A stretch of 64,000 nucleotides of DNA. Source: Kordiimonadales bacterium (GTDB taxonomy: Bacteria > Pseudomonadota > Alphaproteobacteria > Sphingomonadales > Kordiimonadaceae). Both the position numbers and the translations under genes were made by a program. The notes below the pieces were generated by a model that was not told the origin of the DNA, did not search any database, and worked only from the letters and a program-made list of their open reading frames with translations. Positions 21,489-31,974 of this stretch are shown here, one piece after another. The stretch spans positions 53,365 through 117,364 of the forward strand of contig NVTU01000003.1 of assembly GCA_002401685.1 (NCBI GenBank), given 5' to 3'. How positions within the stretch are numbered: position 1 is the stretch's first letter; every line of letters begins with the position of its first letter.

Positions 21489-22475
21489 GTGGCTCTTAAC
21501 ATCGGTCCCGTAGAAATTAAAGACCCAGTATTTTTGGCACCCATGTGTGGTGTCACTGATATGCCCTTTCGCAGGCTTGTAAAAGGCTTTGGCGTTGGCC
21601 TTGTTGTGTCTGAAATGATTGCATCTGAAGCCATGATCCGTGCTTCTGAAAAATGCATGAAAATGGCTACAAACTGCGCTGAAGAATTTCCGATGTCAGT
21701 GCAGCTCGCTGGTTGCGAAGGCTCGAAAATGGCGCAAGCTGCGCAGCTAAACGAAGACCGTGGCGCTGCTATCATCGATATAAACATGGGCTGCCCGGTT
21801 AAAAAGGTTGTGAATGGCCATTCCGGTTCCAGCCTAATGCGGGACTTGGATAAAGCAGGCGAATTGATTATTGCAACAGTGGGTGCAGTATCATTGCCTG
21901 TTACACTCAAAATGCGTCTAGGATGGGACGATAGCAGTTTCAATGCGCCTGAACTGGCGAAAATTGCAGAGCAAGCCGGTGTAAAGATGATTGTTGTGCA
22001 CGGCCGCACGCGTTGCCAGATGTACAAAGGGCACGCTGATTGGCGCAAAGTTGGTGTCGTGAAGGAAGCTGTGAATATCCCTGTGATTGTTAACGGCGAC
22101 ATCAACACGATGGAAGACGTGGTAACTGCACTTGATCATTCAAATGCTGACGGCGTGATGATTGGCCGTGGTACCTACGGCAAACCGTGGTTCCCAAGCC
22201 AGGTTATCCATTATTTGAAAACTGGTGAAATTCTGGCTGCGCCTGATCTTGAGACCCAGCTCGATACCATCATCACGCATTATGATGCCATGCTTGAGCA
22301 TTACGGTTCGGTAACTGCTGTCCGTATGGCGCGGAAGCATCTCGGCTGGTACAGTAAAGGGCTGCAAGGCTCAGCTGAATTTCGTCAGCATATCAACCGG
22401 CTGGATGATGCTGAGCAAGTGAAGCGCGATATTCGTGATTTCTACTTACCGATTTGTGAGCAGCTGGCTGCTTAA
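21489..22475 (+). CDS. dusB: tRNA-dihydrouridine synthase (DusB/NifR3 type)
   Basis: FMN enzyme that reduces uridines in tRNA D-loops. The 328-residue product starts with GTG at 21489 and shows the family's [35 protein letters not shown] (with the catalytic Cys) and [16 protein letters not shown] motifs, then the FMN phosphate site [13 protein letters not shown]. In alphaproteobacteria this gene (nifR3) leads the ntrBC operon, as here: its TAA overlaps the ntrB ATG by one base. Confidence 0.96.
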   Translation: MALNIGPVEIKDPVFLAPMCGVTDMPFRRLVKGFGVGLVVSEMIASEAMIRASEKCMKMATNCAEEFPMSVQLAGCEGSKMAQAAQLNEDRGAAIIDINMGCPVKKVVNGHSGSSLMRDLDKAGELIIATVGAVSLPVTLKMRLGWDDSSFNAPELAKIAEQAGVKMIVVHGRTRCQMYKGHADWRKVGVVKEAVNIPVIVNGDINTMEDVVTALDHSNADGVMIGRGTYGKPWFPSQVIHYLKTGEILAAPDLETQLDTIITHYDAMLEHYGSVTAVRMARKHLGWYSKGLQGSAEFRQHINRLDDAEQVKRDIRDFYLPICEQLAA

Positions 22476-23566
22476 TGGATCACGGCGGGACAGATATGCC
22501 TGCCGAGGTCGCCAAAGATATTCTGCTGAGCCTGTATCAGGCCATCATTCTTGTAGATGCAGACAGCTGCATTCAGGGTGTCTTTGCGCATACCGAGTCT
22601 ATCTTCGAGCAGAGCCGTGAATTTTTGGTGGGTGCGCCAGTAAAATCCCTGCGTGGTGTTGGCTCTACTGCAAATGATTTAGTCGATCGAGCACGACAGG
22701 ACAGTATGTCGCTGAACAGTTACGATGTTTCTTGCGTGCCAGCTATTGGTGATATTGAACTAATGGACCTGCACGCACAGCCGCACGGTGCGGACGGCGT
22801 AATTTTACTGTCTATCCAGCCAAGGCGCATAACAGCGTTCCTTGAAAAGAAAGACGAAATGGAAGCCGCTGCGCGCTCCGTTGGTGGTCTGGCTTCGATG
22901 CTCGCGCATGAGATTAAAAATCCGCTTTCAGGTATTCGCGGCGCGGCTCAGTTGATGGGGCGTGCGCTGGAAGGCGCCAATGCCAGGCTTTCAGATTTGA
23001 TCTGCAAAGAAGTTGACCGGATCAAAGACCTAGTTGAGGAATTAGAAACGTTCAGCAATCCGATCGAGCAAAAGCTTGAAGCCGTGAATATTCATGAAGT
23101 GCTGGATCATGTGCTGAATTTAACGATTGCAGGGTTTGGCGCTAAGACGTCTATTAAGCCGCAGTTTGACCCCTCCCTCCCTGCTGTGTACGGACATTTT
23201 GACCGGCTTATCCAGACTTTTCTAAATTTGGTTAAAAACGCAGTTGAGGCAGCAGGCCCGGAGGCGGAACTCACCATTACTACAGCCTACCGTCACGGCA
23301 TTTGGGTGAAAAGCAAAGGTGGGAAACGCGTGCGTCTTCCTGTTGAAGTGACTATTCGAGATAACGGCCCTGGCATTCCTGACGACTTGAAAAGTCATTT
23401 GTTTGACCCGTTTGTTAGCGGAAAAGATAGCGGCACTGGGCTTGGTCTTGCGCTGGTTGCTCGTTTTATTAGCGAAATGGGCGGCACTGTAACTGGTGAT
23501 AACCACCCACAAGGCGGTGCAGTTTTTAAAGTGCAGCTTATGTTGCACGAGGATAACCTATCATGA
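22475..23566 (+). CDS. ntrB: nitrogen regulation sensor kinase NtrB
   Basis: Histidine kinase/phosphatase that sets the phosphorylation of NtrC in response to PII proteins. The 363-residue product has an N-terminal PAS-like region (about 10-125), the H-box with His145 in SMLAHEIKNPLSGIRGAA, and the catalytic ATPase boxes LVKNAVEAAG (N), DNGPGIPDDL (G1) and GTGLGLALVARF (G2). No membrane segment, as expected for a cytoplasmic kinase. It overlaps dusB by one base and ntrC by the ATGA at 23563, so the three are translationally coupled. Confidence 0.96.
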   Translation: MDHGGTDMPAEVAKDILLSLYQAIILVDADSCIQGVFAHTESIFEQSREFLVGAPVKSLRGVGSTANDLVDRARQDSMSLNSYDVSCVPAIGDIELMDLHAQPHGADGVILLSIQPRRITAFLEKKDEMEAAARSVGGLASMLAHEIKNPLSGIRGAAQLMGRALEGANARLSDLICKEVDRIKDLVEELETFSNPIEQKLEAVNIHEVLDHVLNLTIAGFGAKTSIKPQFDPSLPAVYGHFDRLIQTFLNLVKNAVEAAGPEAELTITTAYRHGIWVKSKGGKRVRLPVEVTIRDNGPGIPDDLKSHLFDPFVSGKDSGTGLGLALVARFISEMGGTVTGDNHPQGGAVFKVQLMLHEDNLS

Positions 23567-25023
23567 GCAAAAGTAAGCCTAACATCATCGTTGCAGATGA
23601 CGACATGACCATCCGTGTCGTGATCGGCGAAGCGCTGCGCCAAGAAGGTTGGCAAGTTCTGGAAGCCGATGATTTGCCTGAACTTGAAAGGCTTGTTAAG
23701 GGTGGGCAGGGCGACGCTGTAATAACAGATGTGATGATGCCCAGTGGGAATAGCCTGGATATTCTACCTGACCTGATCGCGGCTCGGCCAGATCTGCCTT
23801 TCATTGTCACAAGTGCTAGAAATACGCTTGCAACAGCGATGAGTGCAGCCAACCAAGGCGCATTTGATTACTTGCCAAAGCCTTTTGATATCGATGAGAT
23901 GGTCTCGATTATAAAAAAGGCTTTGAAAAAAGCAGCTGTGCCTTCGGTATCTACTGATACTGACGAGGATGATGATAATGGCCTGATAGGCCGCTCGCCC
24001 GCAATGCAGGATATTTACCGCGCGATGGCGCGTATCGCTCAGACGGACCTTACGATCCTGATTGTTGGGGAAAGTGGGACGGGCAAAGAATTGGTGGCCA
24101 GAGCTATTCATACGCACGGCACTCGTAAGGAAAACCCTTTCGTGCCTGTGAATATGGCTGCAATCCCGAAAGAGCTGATTGAAAGCGAACTTTTTGGTCA
24201 TGAACGAGGTGCTTTCACAGGTGCCGAAACACGCACTATCGGACGGTTCGGACAAGCCAAAGGCGGTACGTTATTTTTGGACGAGATTGGCGATATGCCG
24301 CTTGAAGCCCAGACTAGGTTGCTGAGAGTGTTGCAGGAAGGGGAATACCGGACAGTTGGTGGCCAAAAAACTATTAAAACCAATGTGCGTATCATCGCTG
24401 CGACCAACAAAAACCTTCAGAAGATGGTCAAAAGTGGAGACTTCAGAGAGGACCTGTATTTTAGGCTGAATGTAGTGCCGCTTAATATCCCGCCACTTCG
24501 TGAGCGCGTTATGGATATTCCTGACCTTGCTGAGCATTTCTTGTTGAAAGCCACCGAGCTTGGTTTACCGTTCAAAACATTGACCAGCAGTGCTAAAAAG
24601 GTTCTGCAATCCTTTGATTGGCCCGGAAACGTGCGTGAACTTGAGCATATGTTGCAGCGCATCTCTGCTCTGCACCCTGGTACCCAGATTTCCGGCACGG
24701 TTATCAAACATGAATTCGATCGTTCCACTTCAGAACTGGCCGGTGGACCAATGAGCATTATGGCCACCGTGTCTGGTGGAAATTTGTCGCAAACGGTGAG
24801 GAATCACCTCGACCAGTACTTCGATTATCATGATGACGGGATGCCGCCCCCAGGATTATATCAAAGAATTCTTCGAGAAATCGAACGACCCCTTATCCAA
24901 AAAGTATTGCAAGTGATGAACGGAAATCAAGTTAAAGCGGCAGAAATGCTTGGTCTTAACCGAAATACACTTCGTAAGAAAATAAGAGAATTGGATATCT
25001 CGGCGATTGTAAAAAACAAGTGA
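23563..25023 (+). CDS. ntrC: nitrogen regulator NtrC, sigma-54 activator
   Basis: 486 residues: a receiver with Asp56 in AVITDVMMPSG (about 1-125), a sigma-54 AAA+ domain with Walker A GESGTGKE, the GAFTGA loop intact in HERGAFTGAETR, Walker B LFLDEIGDMP, and a C-terminal Fis-type helix-turn-helix (NQVKAAEMLGLNRNTLRKKI). It activates sigma-54 promoters under nitrogen limitation; the glnK-amtB promoter at the far end of this window is a likely target. It is translated with ntrB through an ATGA overlap. Confidence 0.97.
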   Translation: MSKSKPNIIVADDDMTIRVVIGEALRQEGWQVLEADDLPELERLVKGGQGDAVITDVMMPSGNSLDILPDLIAARPDLPFIVTSARNTLATAMSAANQGAFDYLPKPFDIDEMVSIIKKALKKAAVPSVSTDTDEDDDNGLIGRSPAMQDIYRAMARIAQTDLTILIVGESGTGKELVARAIHTHGTRKENPFVPVNMAAIPKELIESELFGHERGAFTGAETRTIGRFGQAKGGTLFLDEIGDMPLEAQTRLLRVLQEGEYRTVGGQKTIKTNVRIIAATNKNLQKMVKSGDFREDLYFRLNVVPLNIPPLRERVMDIPDLAEHFLLKATELGLPFKTLTSSAKKVLQSFDWPGNVRELEHMLQRISALHPGTQISGTVIKHEFDRSTSELAGGPMSIMATVSGGNLSQTVRNHLDQYFDYHDDGMPPPGLYQRILREIERPLIQKVLQVMNGNQVKAAEMLGLNRNTLRKKIRELDISAIVKNK

Positions 25024-25081
25024 TCAATTTTTGTCGCTCTTTGTTGTGATATATCTGGAACTATTGTGACAAATATGCATC

Positions 25082-27421
25082 ATGGCTATTATGAGCGACA
25101 AAACCAGCAACAAAGATGGCTTTATAGAAGGGCCAATGTCCAAGTTCCCTAACCGACGATGGGCTAAGTTCATGCTTTGGGCGCGACGCATGAAATTGGC
25201 TGGGCGAATTGAGATTTTACTATCGGGTCTTGCGATTATCTCTGCCATTGTCACCTATGTTGCGCTTGCAAACAAAAGCGGCCCTCTAAATTTGGCAACA
25301 GGGTCCACCATGAGTGTACTCATGGGCATAAACCTTGCGTTGCTGTTGGCGTTAGGGGTCAGTATTGGCCGCTGGATAGTACGCAGTTGGATTTCCCGTA
25401 AAGGAATGGCTGCAGGGTCTAGGCTCCACGTCCGCGTAACGCGCTATTTTACCGGTATTGCAATTATCCCGCCTATCATAATGGCAATTTTCTCCGCTCT
25501 TTTCTTCGATATCAGCGTTGATAGCTGGAGCGAGAAGATGCGTTTCGCCCTCAATACCTCACTTGATGTTGCTGATACATACAGGCTGGAACATCGAGCT
25601 AATATTGGAAAAGACCTAACGCAGGTATCGTCGGGTTTCAATTTGCTATCCCCTTTCCAACAGGGCCGCCGCAGAGAATTGCAATTAGTTGCGGACGCGG
25701 CTCTAACCGCACGCTCTTTATCAGAGATCGTGATTTTTGCGGAAGATAGTGGCGGAGGGTTTGTGCTGGCACGCGCCAACGATAGGCTTAGTCTTCAGAC
25801 GACTGAACTCGACCCAGATCTGACACGCGGTGCCAATTCTGGGCGGCCTGTTATAGCGTTTGACGAAGCGAATAACCGTGTTGTTGGCATTGTTAAACTC
25901 TCATCGTTTTTTAAGCCCACCTATTTGTATGTGGCCCGCGACTTTAGCCCGAACGTATTGGGGTATCTCAGCGACGCAAGGACGGCGCTTGACGAATATT
26001 CAAACTTGGAAGGCCAGCGCAGCGATATCCTTTTCCAGTTTAATCTGGTTTTTATTATTATCGCTATGTTGATACTTTTCGCGTCCATTTGGCTTGGGCT
26101 TTGGTTTTCAAGTCGGCTCGTTACGCCGATTTCTAATCTTGTAGATGCCGCCGAACGCGTGGGTAAAGGCGACCTAGACGTCCGGGTGCCATATGTAGCT
26201 TCCGGCGACGAGGTTGGCACATTGAGCCGGGCCTTCAACCGGATGACTGACCAGCTGGCGCGCCACCAACGTGACCTGATAGCTGCAAATCTTGAGCTTG
26301 AAGAGCGCCGTAAGTTTCTGGAAGAAGTGCTGGACGGTGTATCCGCAGGGGTGGTTGGTTTGCAGCACGACGGGACGGTGTTTTTACCGAACAGATCGGC
26401 CAGTTCCTTGTTAGGAATGGGGTTCGACAGTCTGATCGGTCGCCGCCTTGACGAGGTCGTGCCTGAGTTTGCAGAAGTATTGCGGCAAGCGGAGCAAGCA
26501 GACTTTGGCCTGCAGCAAGACCAGATACAAATTGATGTTGAAGGCGAAACGCGAACGCTGCTGGTGCGTGTGATGGTAGAACGGGACGATGCAACAGCGA
26601 TTAGCGGTTACGTGGTGACCTTTGATGATCTGACGGAGCAACTTGCCACTCAGCGAACAGCAGCCTGGGCTGATGTGGCGCGACGCATCGCGCACGAAAT
26701 CAAGAATCCTTTGACGCCTATTCAGCTGGCTACTGAACGGTTGAAGCGGAAATACCTTAAGGTTATCCCGACCGACACAAAGGTCTTTAGCCAGTGTACA
26801 GATACTATCATTCGGCAAGTGGGTGACTTGCGAAGAATGGTTGATGAATTTTCTTCCTTCGCACGTATGCCTGCGCCAATTCTAAAGGACGCAGACATTA
26901 CAGATATGGTTAAGCAAGCCGTGTTTTTGCAAGGGGTTGGGACCACGAAAATCCAATTCACCACAAGTTTTGTTGCCGACCTCTTACCAATAAAATGTGA
27001 TCACCGACTTGTTGGTCAGGCCCTTACGAATATCCTCAAAAATGCCGTCGAATCGGTAACTGCACGTGTAACCACTGATGCGGCAAACCCCGGCGGTGAG
27101 AGCCCCGAGGGGGCCATTTCAGTTGAAGTCGAGCAAGACTGTGACCACACCAAGTTGATTATTGTGGATAATGGGCTCGGACTGCCGCAAGAGCAGAAAG
27201 ACCGTCTGATGGAGCCCTACGTAACAACGCGCGTAAAGGGCACGGGGCTTGGCCTCGCTATTGTTCGGCGGATTATGGAAGAACATGGCGGCACGGTTCG
27301 AATTGCTGATATGACACCCTCTGGGGCGAGAGTTGTTTTGTCATTCTCACACGCGGCGCTGGAGGTTAAATTTGAACAAGAGAATAACGGTAGGGATGTA
27401 GTTTCATCCGCCGCAGAGTAA
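25082..27421 (+). CDS. ntrY: nitrogen regulation sensor kinase NtrY
   Basis: Membrane-bound histidine kinase, partner of NtrX. Of its 779 residues, the N-terminal part has about four hydrophobic segments (about 42-60, 70-100, 125-150 and, after a large extracytoplasmic loop, 315-345), followed by a HAMP linker (SSRLVTPISNLVDAAERVG), a PAS domain (about 425-520) and the kinase with DVARRIAHEIKNPLTPIQLA (H-box), LKNAVESV (N-box), DNGLGLPQE and GTGLGLAIVRRI. The start may be the ATG at 25082 or 25091. It lies 58 bases after ntrC and 50 bases before ntrX. Confidence 0.95.
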   Translation: MAIMSDKTSNKDGFIEGPMSKFPNRRWAKFMLWARRMKLAGRIEILLSGLAIISAIVTYVALANKSGPLNLATGSTMSVLMGINLALLLALGVSIGRWIVRSWISRKGMAAGSRLHVRVTRYFTGIAIIPPIIMAIFSALFFDISVDSWSEKMRFALNTSLDVADTYRLEHRANIGKDLTQVSSGFNLLSPFQQGRRRELQLVADAALTARSLSEIVIFAEDSGGGFVLARANDRLSLQTTELDPDLTRGANSGRPVIAFDEANNRVVGIVKLSSFFKPTYLYVARDFSPNVLGYLSDARTALDEYSNLEGQRSDILFQFNLVFIIIAMLILFASIWLGLWFSSRLVTPISNLVDAAERVGKGDLDVRVPYVASGDEVGTLSRAFNRMTDQLARHQRDLIAANLELEERRKFLEEVLDGVSAGVVGLQHDGTVFLPNRSASSLLGMGFDSLIGRRLDEVVPEFAEVLRQAEQADFGLQQDQIQIDVEGETRTLLVRVMVERDDATAISGYVVTFDDLTEQLATQRTAAWADVARRIAHEIKNPLTPIQLATERLKRKYLKVIPTDTKVFSQCTDTIIRQVGDLRRMVDEFSSFARMPAPILKDADITDMVKQAVFLQGVGTTKIQFTTSFVADLLPIKCDHRLVGQALTNILKNAVESVTARVTTDAANPGGESPEGAISVEVEQDCDHTKLIIVDNGLGLPQEQKDRLMEPYVTTRVKGTGLGLAIVRRIMEEHGGTVRIADMTPSGARVVLSFSHAALEVKFEQENNGRDVVSSAAE

Positions 27422-27471
27422 TGAGATTATTTGGCGAAACAGACTTCGCTGAAACACGGGAGTAAACGAAA

Positions 27472-28872
27472 TTGGCGCTTGATATTTTAGTAGTAGACGA
27501 TGAAGTGGATATTCGTGAGCTGATCGCGGGTGTGTTGGAAGATGAGGGCTATTCCGCCCGGACCGCGCACAATAGCGATACTGCTCTCGCTGAGATTGAA
27601 GCACGTCTGCCCTCGCTGTTGATTCTAGATATTTGGTTGCAAGGAAGTAAGCTTGACGGCCTGGAGATATTGGAGCTGGTTAAGTCCCGTCACCGGGATC
27701 TACCCGTTATTGTGATTTCCGGGCACGGCAATATCGAAACAGCTGTAGCTGCGATCCGCAAAGGGGCATATGACTTTATTGAAAAGCCGTTTGTTTCTGA
27801 TCAGTTATTGTTGACGGTTGCTAGAGCAACAGAAGCGGACAAGCTACGCAAAGAAAACCAGGAACTACGTAAAAAAACTGGCTTCACAGTGGATATGACC
27901 GGACGGTCTGCCGTTATCAACCATTTGAAACAGAATATTGAAAAAGTCGCAGCGACAAATAGCCGGGTCCTAATTCACGGCCCTTCCGGGGCTGGTAAGG
28001 AAGTCGCGGGCAGGCATATTCATGCTCGTTCACACCGTTCCAAGGGCGCCTTTATTGTCGTGAGCGCAGCGTCAATGGAACCTCAGCGCATGGAACAGGA
28101 ATTGTTTGGCGTAGAGCAAAATGGCGGCGTTGTTAAGACGGGTCTCTTTGAGCGGGCCCATGGCGGTACACTCTTCATTGATGAAGTAGGGGACATGCCG
28201 CCCCACACCCAAGCCAAAATATTGCGCGTTTTAACGAACCAGTCTTTCGAGCGGGTTGGCGGTAACAGTCGCGTCAAAGTGGATGTGCGGGTTATTTCTG
28301 CCACGAGTAAGAACCTGAATTTGGAAATTGAAGAAGGGCGTTTTAGAGAAGATCTGTTTCACAGGCTTAACGTTGTGCCTCTGACGGTTGCGCCTCTTTC
28401 TGACCGACGGGAAGACATCCCGCTTCTTATCGAACACTTTCTTGGAATGATGGCTACAGCAACGGGTAGGCCGATGGTTCGGCTGGCAGATGATGCAATT
28501 GCGGCTCTCCAGTCTTATGATTGGCCCGGGAATGTTCGCCAACTCAAGAATGTGATTGAGCGCCTGACCATTATGGGGCCTGAGAAAACAGGAGAAGCTA
28601 TTGCAGCTTCTGAGCTGCCACAGGAAGTTCGGGTTGATAGCAACAGCCTGTTGCAATCGCACGGGGACACCGCAATCATGACCACACCGCTGCGTGAAGC
28701 GCGGGAAGCATTTGAGCGCGAATACCTGAAAGTGCAGATCAACCGATTTAGTGGCAACATATCGCGCACCGCTGCTTTTATCGGTATGGAGCGTTCTGCG
28801 TTGCACCGGAAATTGAAGTCACTTGGCCTTTCCAATGCAAATAATAACCGCGAAAGCCCCAAGGAGAACTAG
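27472..28872 (+). CDS. ntrX: nitrogen response regulator NtrX
   Basis: 466 residues: a receiver with Asp53 (SLLILDIWLQGS), an AAA+ domain with Walker A GPSGAGKEVAGRHIH and Walker B GTLFIDEVGDMP, and a C-terminal Fis-type helix-turn-helix (SRTAAFIGMERSALHRKLKSL). The GAFTGA loop that contacts sigma-54 is absent: the equivalent stretch reads VEQNGGVVKTGLFE. This is usual for alphaproteobacterial NtrX, which act without sigma-54 contact. The start is TTG at 27472, with GGGAG about 9 bases upstream. Confidence 0.95.
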   Translation: MALDILVVDDEVDIRELIAGVLEDEGYSARTAHNSDTALAEIEARLPSLLILDIWLQGSKLDGLEILELVKSRHRDLPVIVISGHGNIETAVAAIRKGAYDFIEKPFVSDQLLLTVARATEADKLRKENQELRKKTGFTVDMTGRSAVINHLKQNIEKVAATNSRVLIHGPSGAGKEVAGRHIHARSHRSKGAFIVVSAASMEPQRMEQELFGVEQNGGVVKTGLFERAHGGTLFIDEVGDMPPHTQAKILRVLTNQSFERVGGNSRVKVDVRVISATSKNLNLEIEEGRFREDLFHRLNVVPLTVAPLSDRREDIPLLIEHFLGMMATATGRPMVRLADDAIAALQSYDWPGNVRQLKNVIERLTIMGPEKTGEAIAASELPQEVRVDSNSLLQSHGDTAIMTTPLREAREAFEREYLKVQINRFSGNISRTAAFIGMERSALHRKLKSLGLSNANNNRESPKEN

Positions 28873-28910
28873 CGTGAAACGCTTTTTCTTTGAAAAATGT
28901 CCAAATTTAT

Positions 28911-28951
28911 CAATAATGCCGTACACATAAGCTATACAGTCGGCATTATTG
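28911..28951 (+). terminator. long perfect hairpin between ntrX and trkA
   Basis: CAATAATGCCG (28911-28921) is repeated inverted as CGGCATTATTG (28941-28951) with no mismatch and a 19-base loop, followed by TTTAATC. It may end the ntrYX transcript or be a protein-binding site ahead of trkA, which starts 20 bases later. The stem is real; the function is inference. Confidence 0.55.
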
Positions 28952-28970
28952 TTTAATCGTAGGGTCATCT

Positions 28971-30347
28971 ATGAAGGTAATTGTTGGGGGAGCAGGGCAG
29001 GTTGGTTTCAATATTGCGAAACATCTGTCAGAGCAAAACAACGACGTAACAGTCATTGATCAATCCCGTAGTTTGATCCGGAAAATCAGTGAGAGCTTGG
29101 ACGTGCGCGCCATTGTGGGGCACGCTTCTGATCCTGAAATGCTGAATGCCGCGGGGGCCGCTGACGCGGATATTATGATTGCGGTGACCCAGTCTGATGA
29201 AGTCAATATGGTGGCTTGCCAGGTTGGTCATTCGCTCTTCAGTGTGCCCACAAAAATTGCCCGCATTCGGAATCAGGCGTACCTTAAGAAAGGGTGGAGA
29301 GACCTTTTTTCACGGGACAATATGCCGATCGACGTGATTATTTCCCCCGAGTTGGAGGTCGCCCAAGCCTTGGGGCGCAGGCTTAAGGTACCCGGCGCCT
29401 TTAATATGGTTCCTTTTGTCGACGGCAAAGTCCGGATGATTGGATTGGTTCTTGAAGAGGATTGTCCGGTAATAAACACGCCGCTCCGGCAGTTAACAGA
29501 ACTGTTTCCTAATCTACATACTATCGTTACGGCTGTGAATCGTGCGGGGCACCTTTTTGTTCCGCGAAGCGATGATCAGCTTCAAGCTGGTGATGCCATT
29601 TATATTGCGGTTGAGGCCGAGAATACTGAACGGGCTATGGCCGTGTTTGGCCATGAAGAAAAAGCGGCGCAGCGTATTATAATCGTTGGCGGTGGTAACA
29701 TTGGTTACTTCCTCGCCAAGCAGCTGGAAGCTTCCGGTAGTGCAGTGAACCTGAAACTAATTGAATTAGACTCCGACCGCGCTGCCTGGCTTGCAGAGCG
29801 GTTAAAATCCACTGTTATCATAAACGGTGATGCGCTTGACCGCGAAATTCTGAACGAAGCTAATATATCGCAGGCGGATACGATTGTTTCTGTGGCAGAT
29901 GATGACGAAGTGAATATTTTGTCTTCCTTGCTTGCTAAACAGCAAGGCTGTCCACGCGCGATTACTCTGATGAACAATCCCATATATAGCAGCCTTGCGG
30001 GTACCATTGGTATTGATGTTGCGATGGACCCCAGAGAGACAACCGTGTCGTCAATTGTACGTCATATTAGGCGCGGCCGCATCCGCGATTTATATAGTAT
30101 TTTCGAGGGGCAGGCCGAAATCATTGAAGCTGAAGTTCTCGAGGGATCCGAGGTCGCCGGTCAAACGATCGGTGCCTTGCGTCTACACGGTGACGTGAAG
30201 TTTGGGGTCATCGTTCGGGATGATGTTACGATTATGCCGCAAGCGGATACATTGATGCTGAGCGGTGATCACGTCGTTATTTTGGCTATGAAATCTGCAG
30301 TCAAAAAGATCGAGCAACTCTTTTCGGCTAAAGCAGATATTTTTTAG
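28971..30347 (+). CDS. trkA: Trk potassium uptake system regulator TrkA
   Basis: Peripheral NAD-binding subunit that gates TrkH. The 458-residue product is a tandem of two RCK modules: each has a Rossmann nucleotide-binding half (IVGGAGQVGFNIAKHLS at the N-terminus and IIVGGGNIGYFLAKQL near residue 226) and a TrkA-C half. The acid residues of the dinucleotide sites are present (VTVIDQS, LKLIELD). It follows ntrX as in many alphaproteobacteria and ends 10 bases before trkH. Confidence 0.96.
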   Translation: MKVIVGGAGQVGFNIAKHLSEQNNDVTVIDQSRSLIRKISESLDVRAIVGHASDPEMLNAAGAADADIMIAVTQSDEVNMVACQVGHSLFSVPTKIARIRNQAYLKKGWRDLFSRDNMPIDVIISPELEVAQALGRRLKVPGAFNMVPFVDGKVRMIGLVLEEDCPVINTPLRQLTELFPNLHTIVTAVNRAGHLFVPRSDDQLQAGDAIYIAVEAENTERAMAVFGHEEKAAQRIIIVGGGNIGYFLAKQLEASGSAVNLKLIELDSDRAAWLAERLKSTVIINGDALDREILNEANISQADTIVSVADDDEVNILSSLLAKQQGCPRAITLMNNPIYSSLAGTIGIDVAMDPRETTVSSIVRHIRRGRIRDLYSIFEGQAEIIEAEVLEGSEVAGQTIGALRLHGDVKFGVIVRDDVTIMPQADTLMLSGDHVVILAMKSAVKKIEQLFSAKADIF

Positions 30348-30357
30348 GGTGTCCTGA

Positions 30358-31797
30358 ATGTGGCGTAACCGGCTATTTTATTTGCTTGGGTGCTGGATCG
30401 GTATTCTTTCGGCTTTGGAGCTGTTGCCCATTGGGATTGCGTTATTTTCGGGGGAAGTTCAGGCTTTTCAGGCCTTTCTGTCTGCGGCGATAATTACAGG
30501 GCTGCTGGGGGGCTCCCTTTTCTTAGGCTTCAGATCATCAGTAAAGCTGCGCACTCCTAAATTGACTTTATTGCTGCCCGTAAGCGGGGCTTTTTCTCTT
30601 GCGGTTACTGCTGGACTACCGTTTTTTTTCCTGCAAACAGACCGAGGCATTATAACGGCGATTTATGAAGGCATGTCGTTGATCACGACAAATGGCAGCA
30701 GTGCTTATGAGCATGCGTTTTATAATTCGTTTGCAGTGTTGTTCTGGCGGGCGCTAGTTGCCTGGATTGGAGGCTATGTCGCAATTTGCATAACACTGTC
30801 TTTTTTAACGGCGATGAATATCGGTGGTTTGCAGCTACACCAATCACCGTTACCTTTTGGGGAAAGTCAGGCTGGCTACGCAAGGCTGCGAGCAACGGCT
30901 AAAGCACTTTACCCTGTATATTTGATGGCAACAGGCGCTTGCGCACTATTCTTGTGGGTTGAATTGTCATTTTTTAACGCCGTCGTTCTGGCGATGGCTA
31001 CAATTAGCACCACCGGTCTCTTTGACAGCCTAGCTCATTTGTCAGTGGGTATTTGGACAGAAGCAATTCTGGTGGTTTTCATGTTGTTCAGTATTTTGAA
31101 CTGGGACATGCATTATGCACGGATGACAAAGAGGAAACTCTATGTAGGGCGGGATGCAGAATTTAATAGCACGCTTATTATTGTCGCTGTTCTCACGGCG
31201 GTAATATTTGTGATTGCGGAACAGGCCGACGTTAAAGCGCTTTGGCACGGTTTTTTTGCGTCGGTTTCAGCGCTTTCTACAACGGGGCTGATGCCAGTTG
31301 GGTTTATGGAAGATAATTCAGGGTATTTGGCTGTTGGTATTGCGCTGATGCTGGCCGCTAGCGTCGGCGGCTGCATTGTCAGTACTAGTGGTGGCTTAAA
31401 GCAATTACGATTGATGGTTATATTTCGGGCCGGACGGGCGGAAGTGAACCGACTGGCACACCCGCACGGTGTTAGTACGGTTTCCATTAACCGGGTAAGC
31501 GCCCAGCAACAAGATATCGAAGCTGTCTGGCTCTTGCTGGGTAGTTTTGTTTTGGCATTGGCGACTGGATCTTTGTTGTTGGCTATACTCGGCGTGCATT
31601 TTCAGGATGCTTTGGCGATGTCTTTCACGGCATTAACGTTATCTGGGCCGTTAATTTCTGTTACAGATCCTCTGTTTGGCGGATTTGCCGCTCTAAGAGA
31701 TGCCGATTACGCAATTTTAACATTTTTGATGCTGGTGGGGCGTGTGGAGGCATCCTTGATGCTGGCATTGTTCGCAAAATCACTCTGGCGTGGATAA
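30358..31797 (+). CDS. trkH: Trk potassium transporter membrane subunit TrkH
   Basis: 479 residues with about ten hydrophobic segments and the four pore-loop repeats of the TrkH/KtrB family, seen as GMSLITTNGSSAYE, ATISTTGLFDS, SVSALSTTGLMPVG and FTALTLSGPLIS. The glycine at each filter is kept (TTNGS, STTGL, STTGL, TLSGP). It imports potassium across the inner membrane with TrkA as the gating ring. It is transcribed with trkA. Confidence 0.95.
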   Translation: MWRNRLFYLLGCWIGILSALELLPIGIALFSGEVQAFQAFLSAAIITGLLGGSLFLGFRSSVKLRTPKLTLLLPVSGAFSLAVTAGLPFFFLQTDRGIITAIYEGMSLITTNGSSAYEHAFYNSFAVLFWRALVAWIGGYVAICITLSFLTAMNIGGLQLHQSPLPFGESQAGYARLRATAKALYPVYLMATGACALFLWVELSFFNAVVLAMATISTTGLFDSLAHLSVGIWTEAILVVFMLFSILNWDMHYARMTKRKLYVGRDAEFNSTLIIVAVLTAVIFVIAEQADVKALWHGFFASVSALSTTGLMPVGFMEDNSGYLAVGIALMLAASVGGCIVSTSGGLKQLRLMVIFRAGRAEVNRLAHPHGVSTVSINRVSAQQQDIEAVWLLLGSFVLALATGSLLLAILGVHFQDALAMSFTALTLSGPLISVTDPLFGGFAALRDADYAILTFLMLVGRVEASLMLALFAKSLWRG

Positions 31798-31974
31798 AAA
31801 CACATCGGCGCGGATAAAGTGTTAAAAGCCGGTTGACCACATTTCAAAATCTTCTACATATATGGTAGCACGTTTTCTCTGAACGTTCGGCCAAAGCAGA
31901 ACAGAGTTTCAGGGCAATGTGATTAAAAATAATAAGTTCGAACAATAATTAGAAAAGAAAAGCACGAACAGTCC

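Noticed and set aside
27472..28872. NtrX as a sigma-54 activator
   Set aside because: The GAFTGA loop needed for contact with sigma-54 is missing, as is usual for NtrX, so the gene was not described as one.
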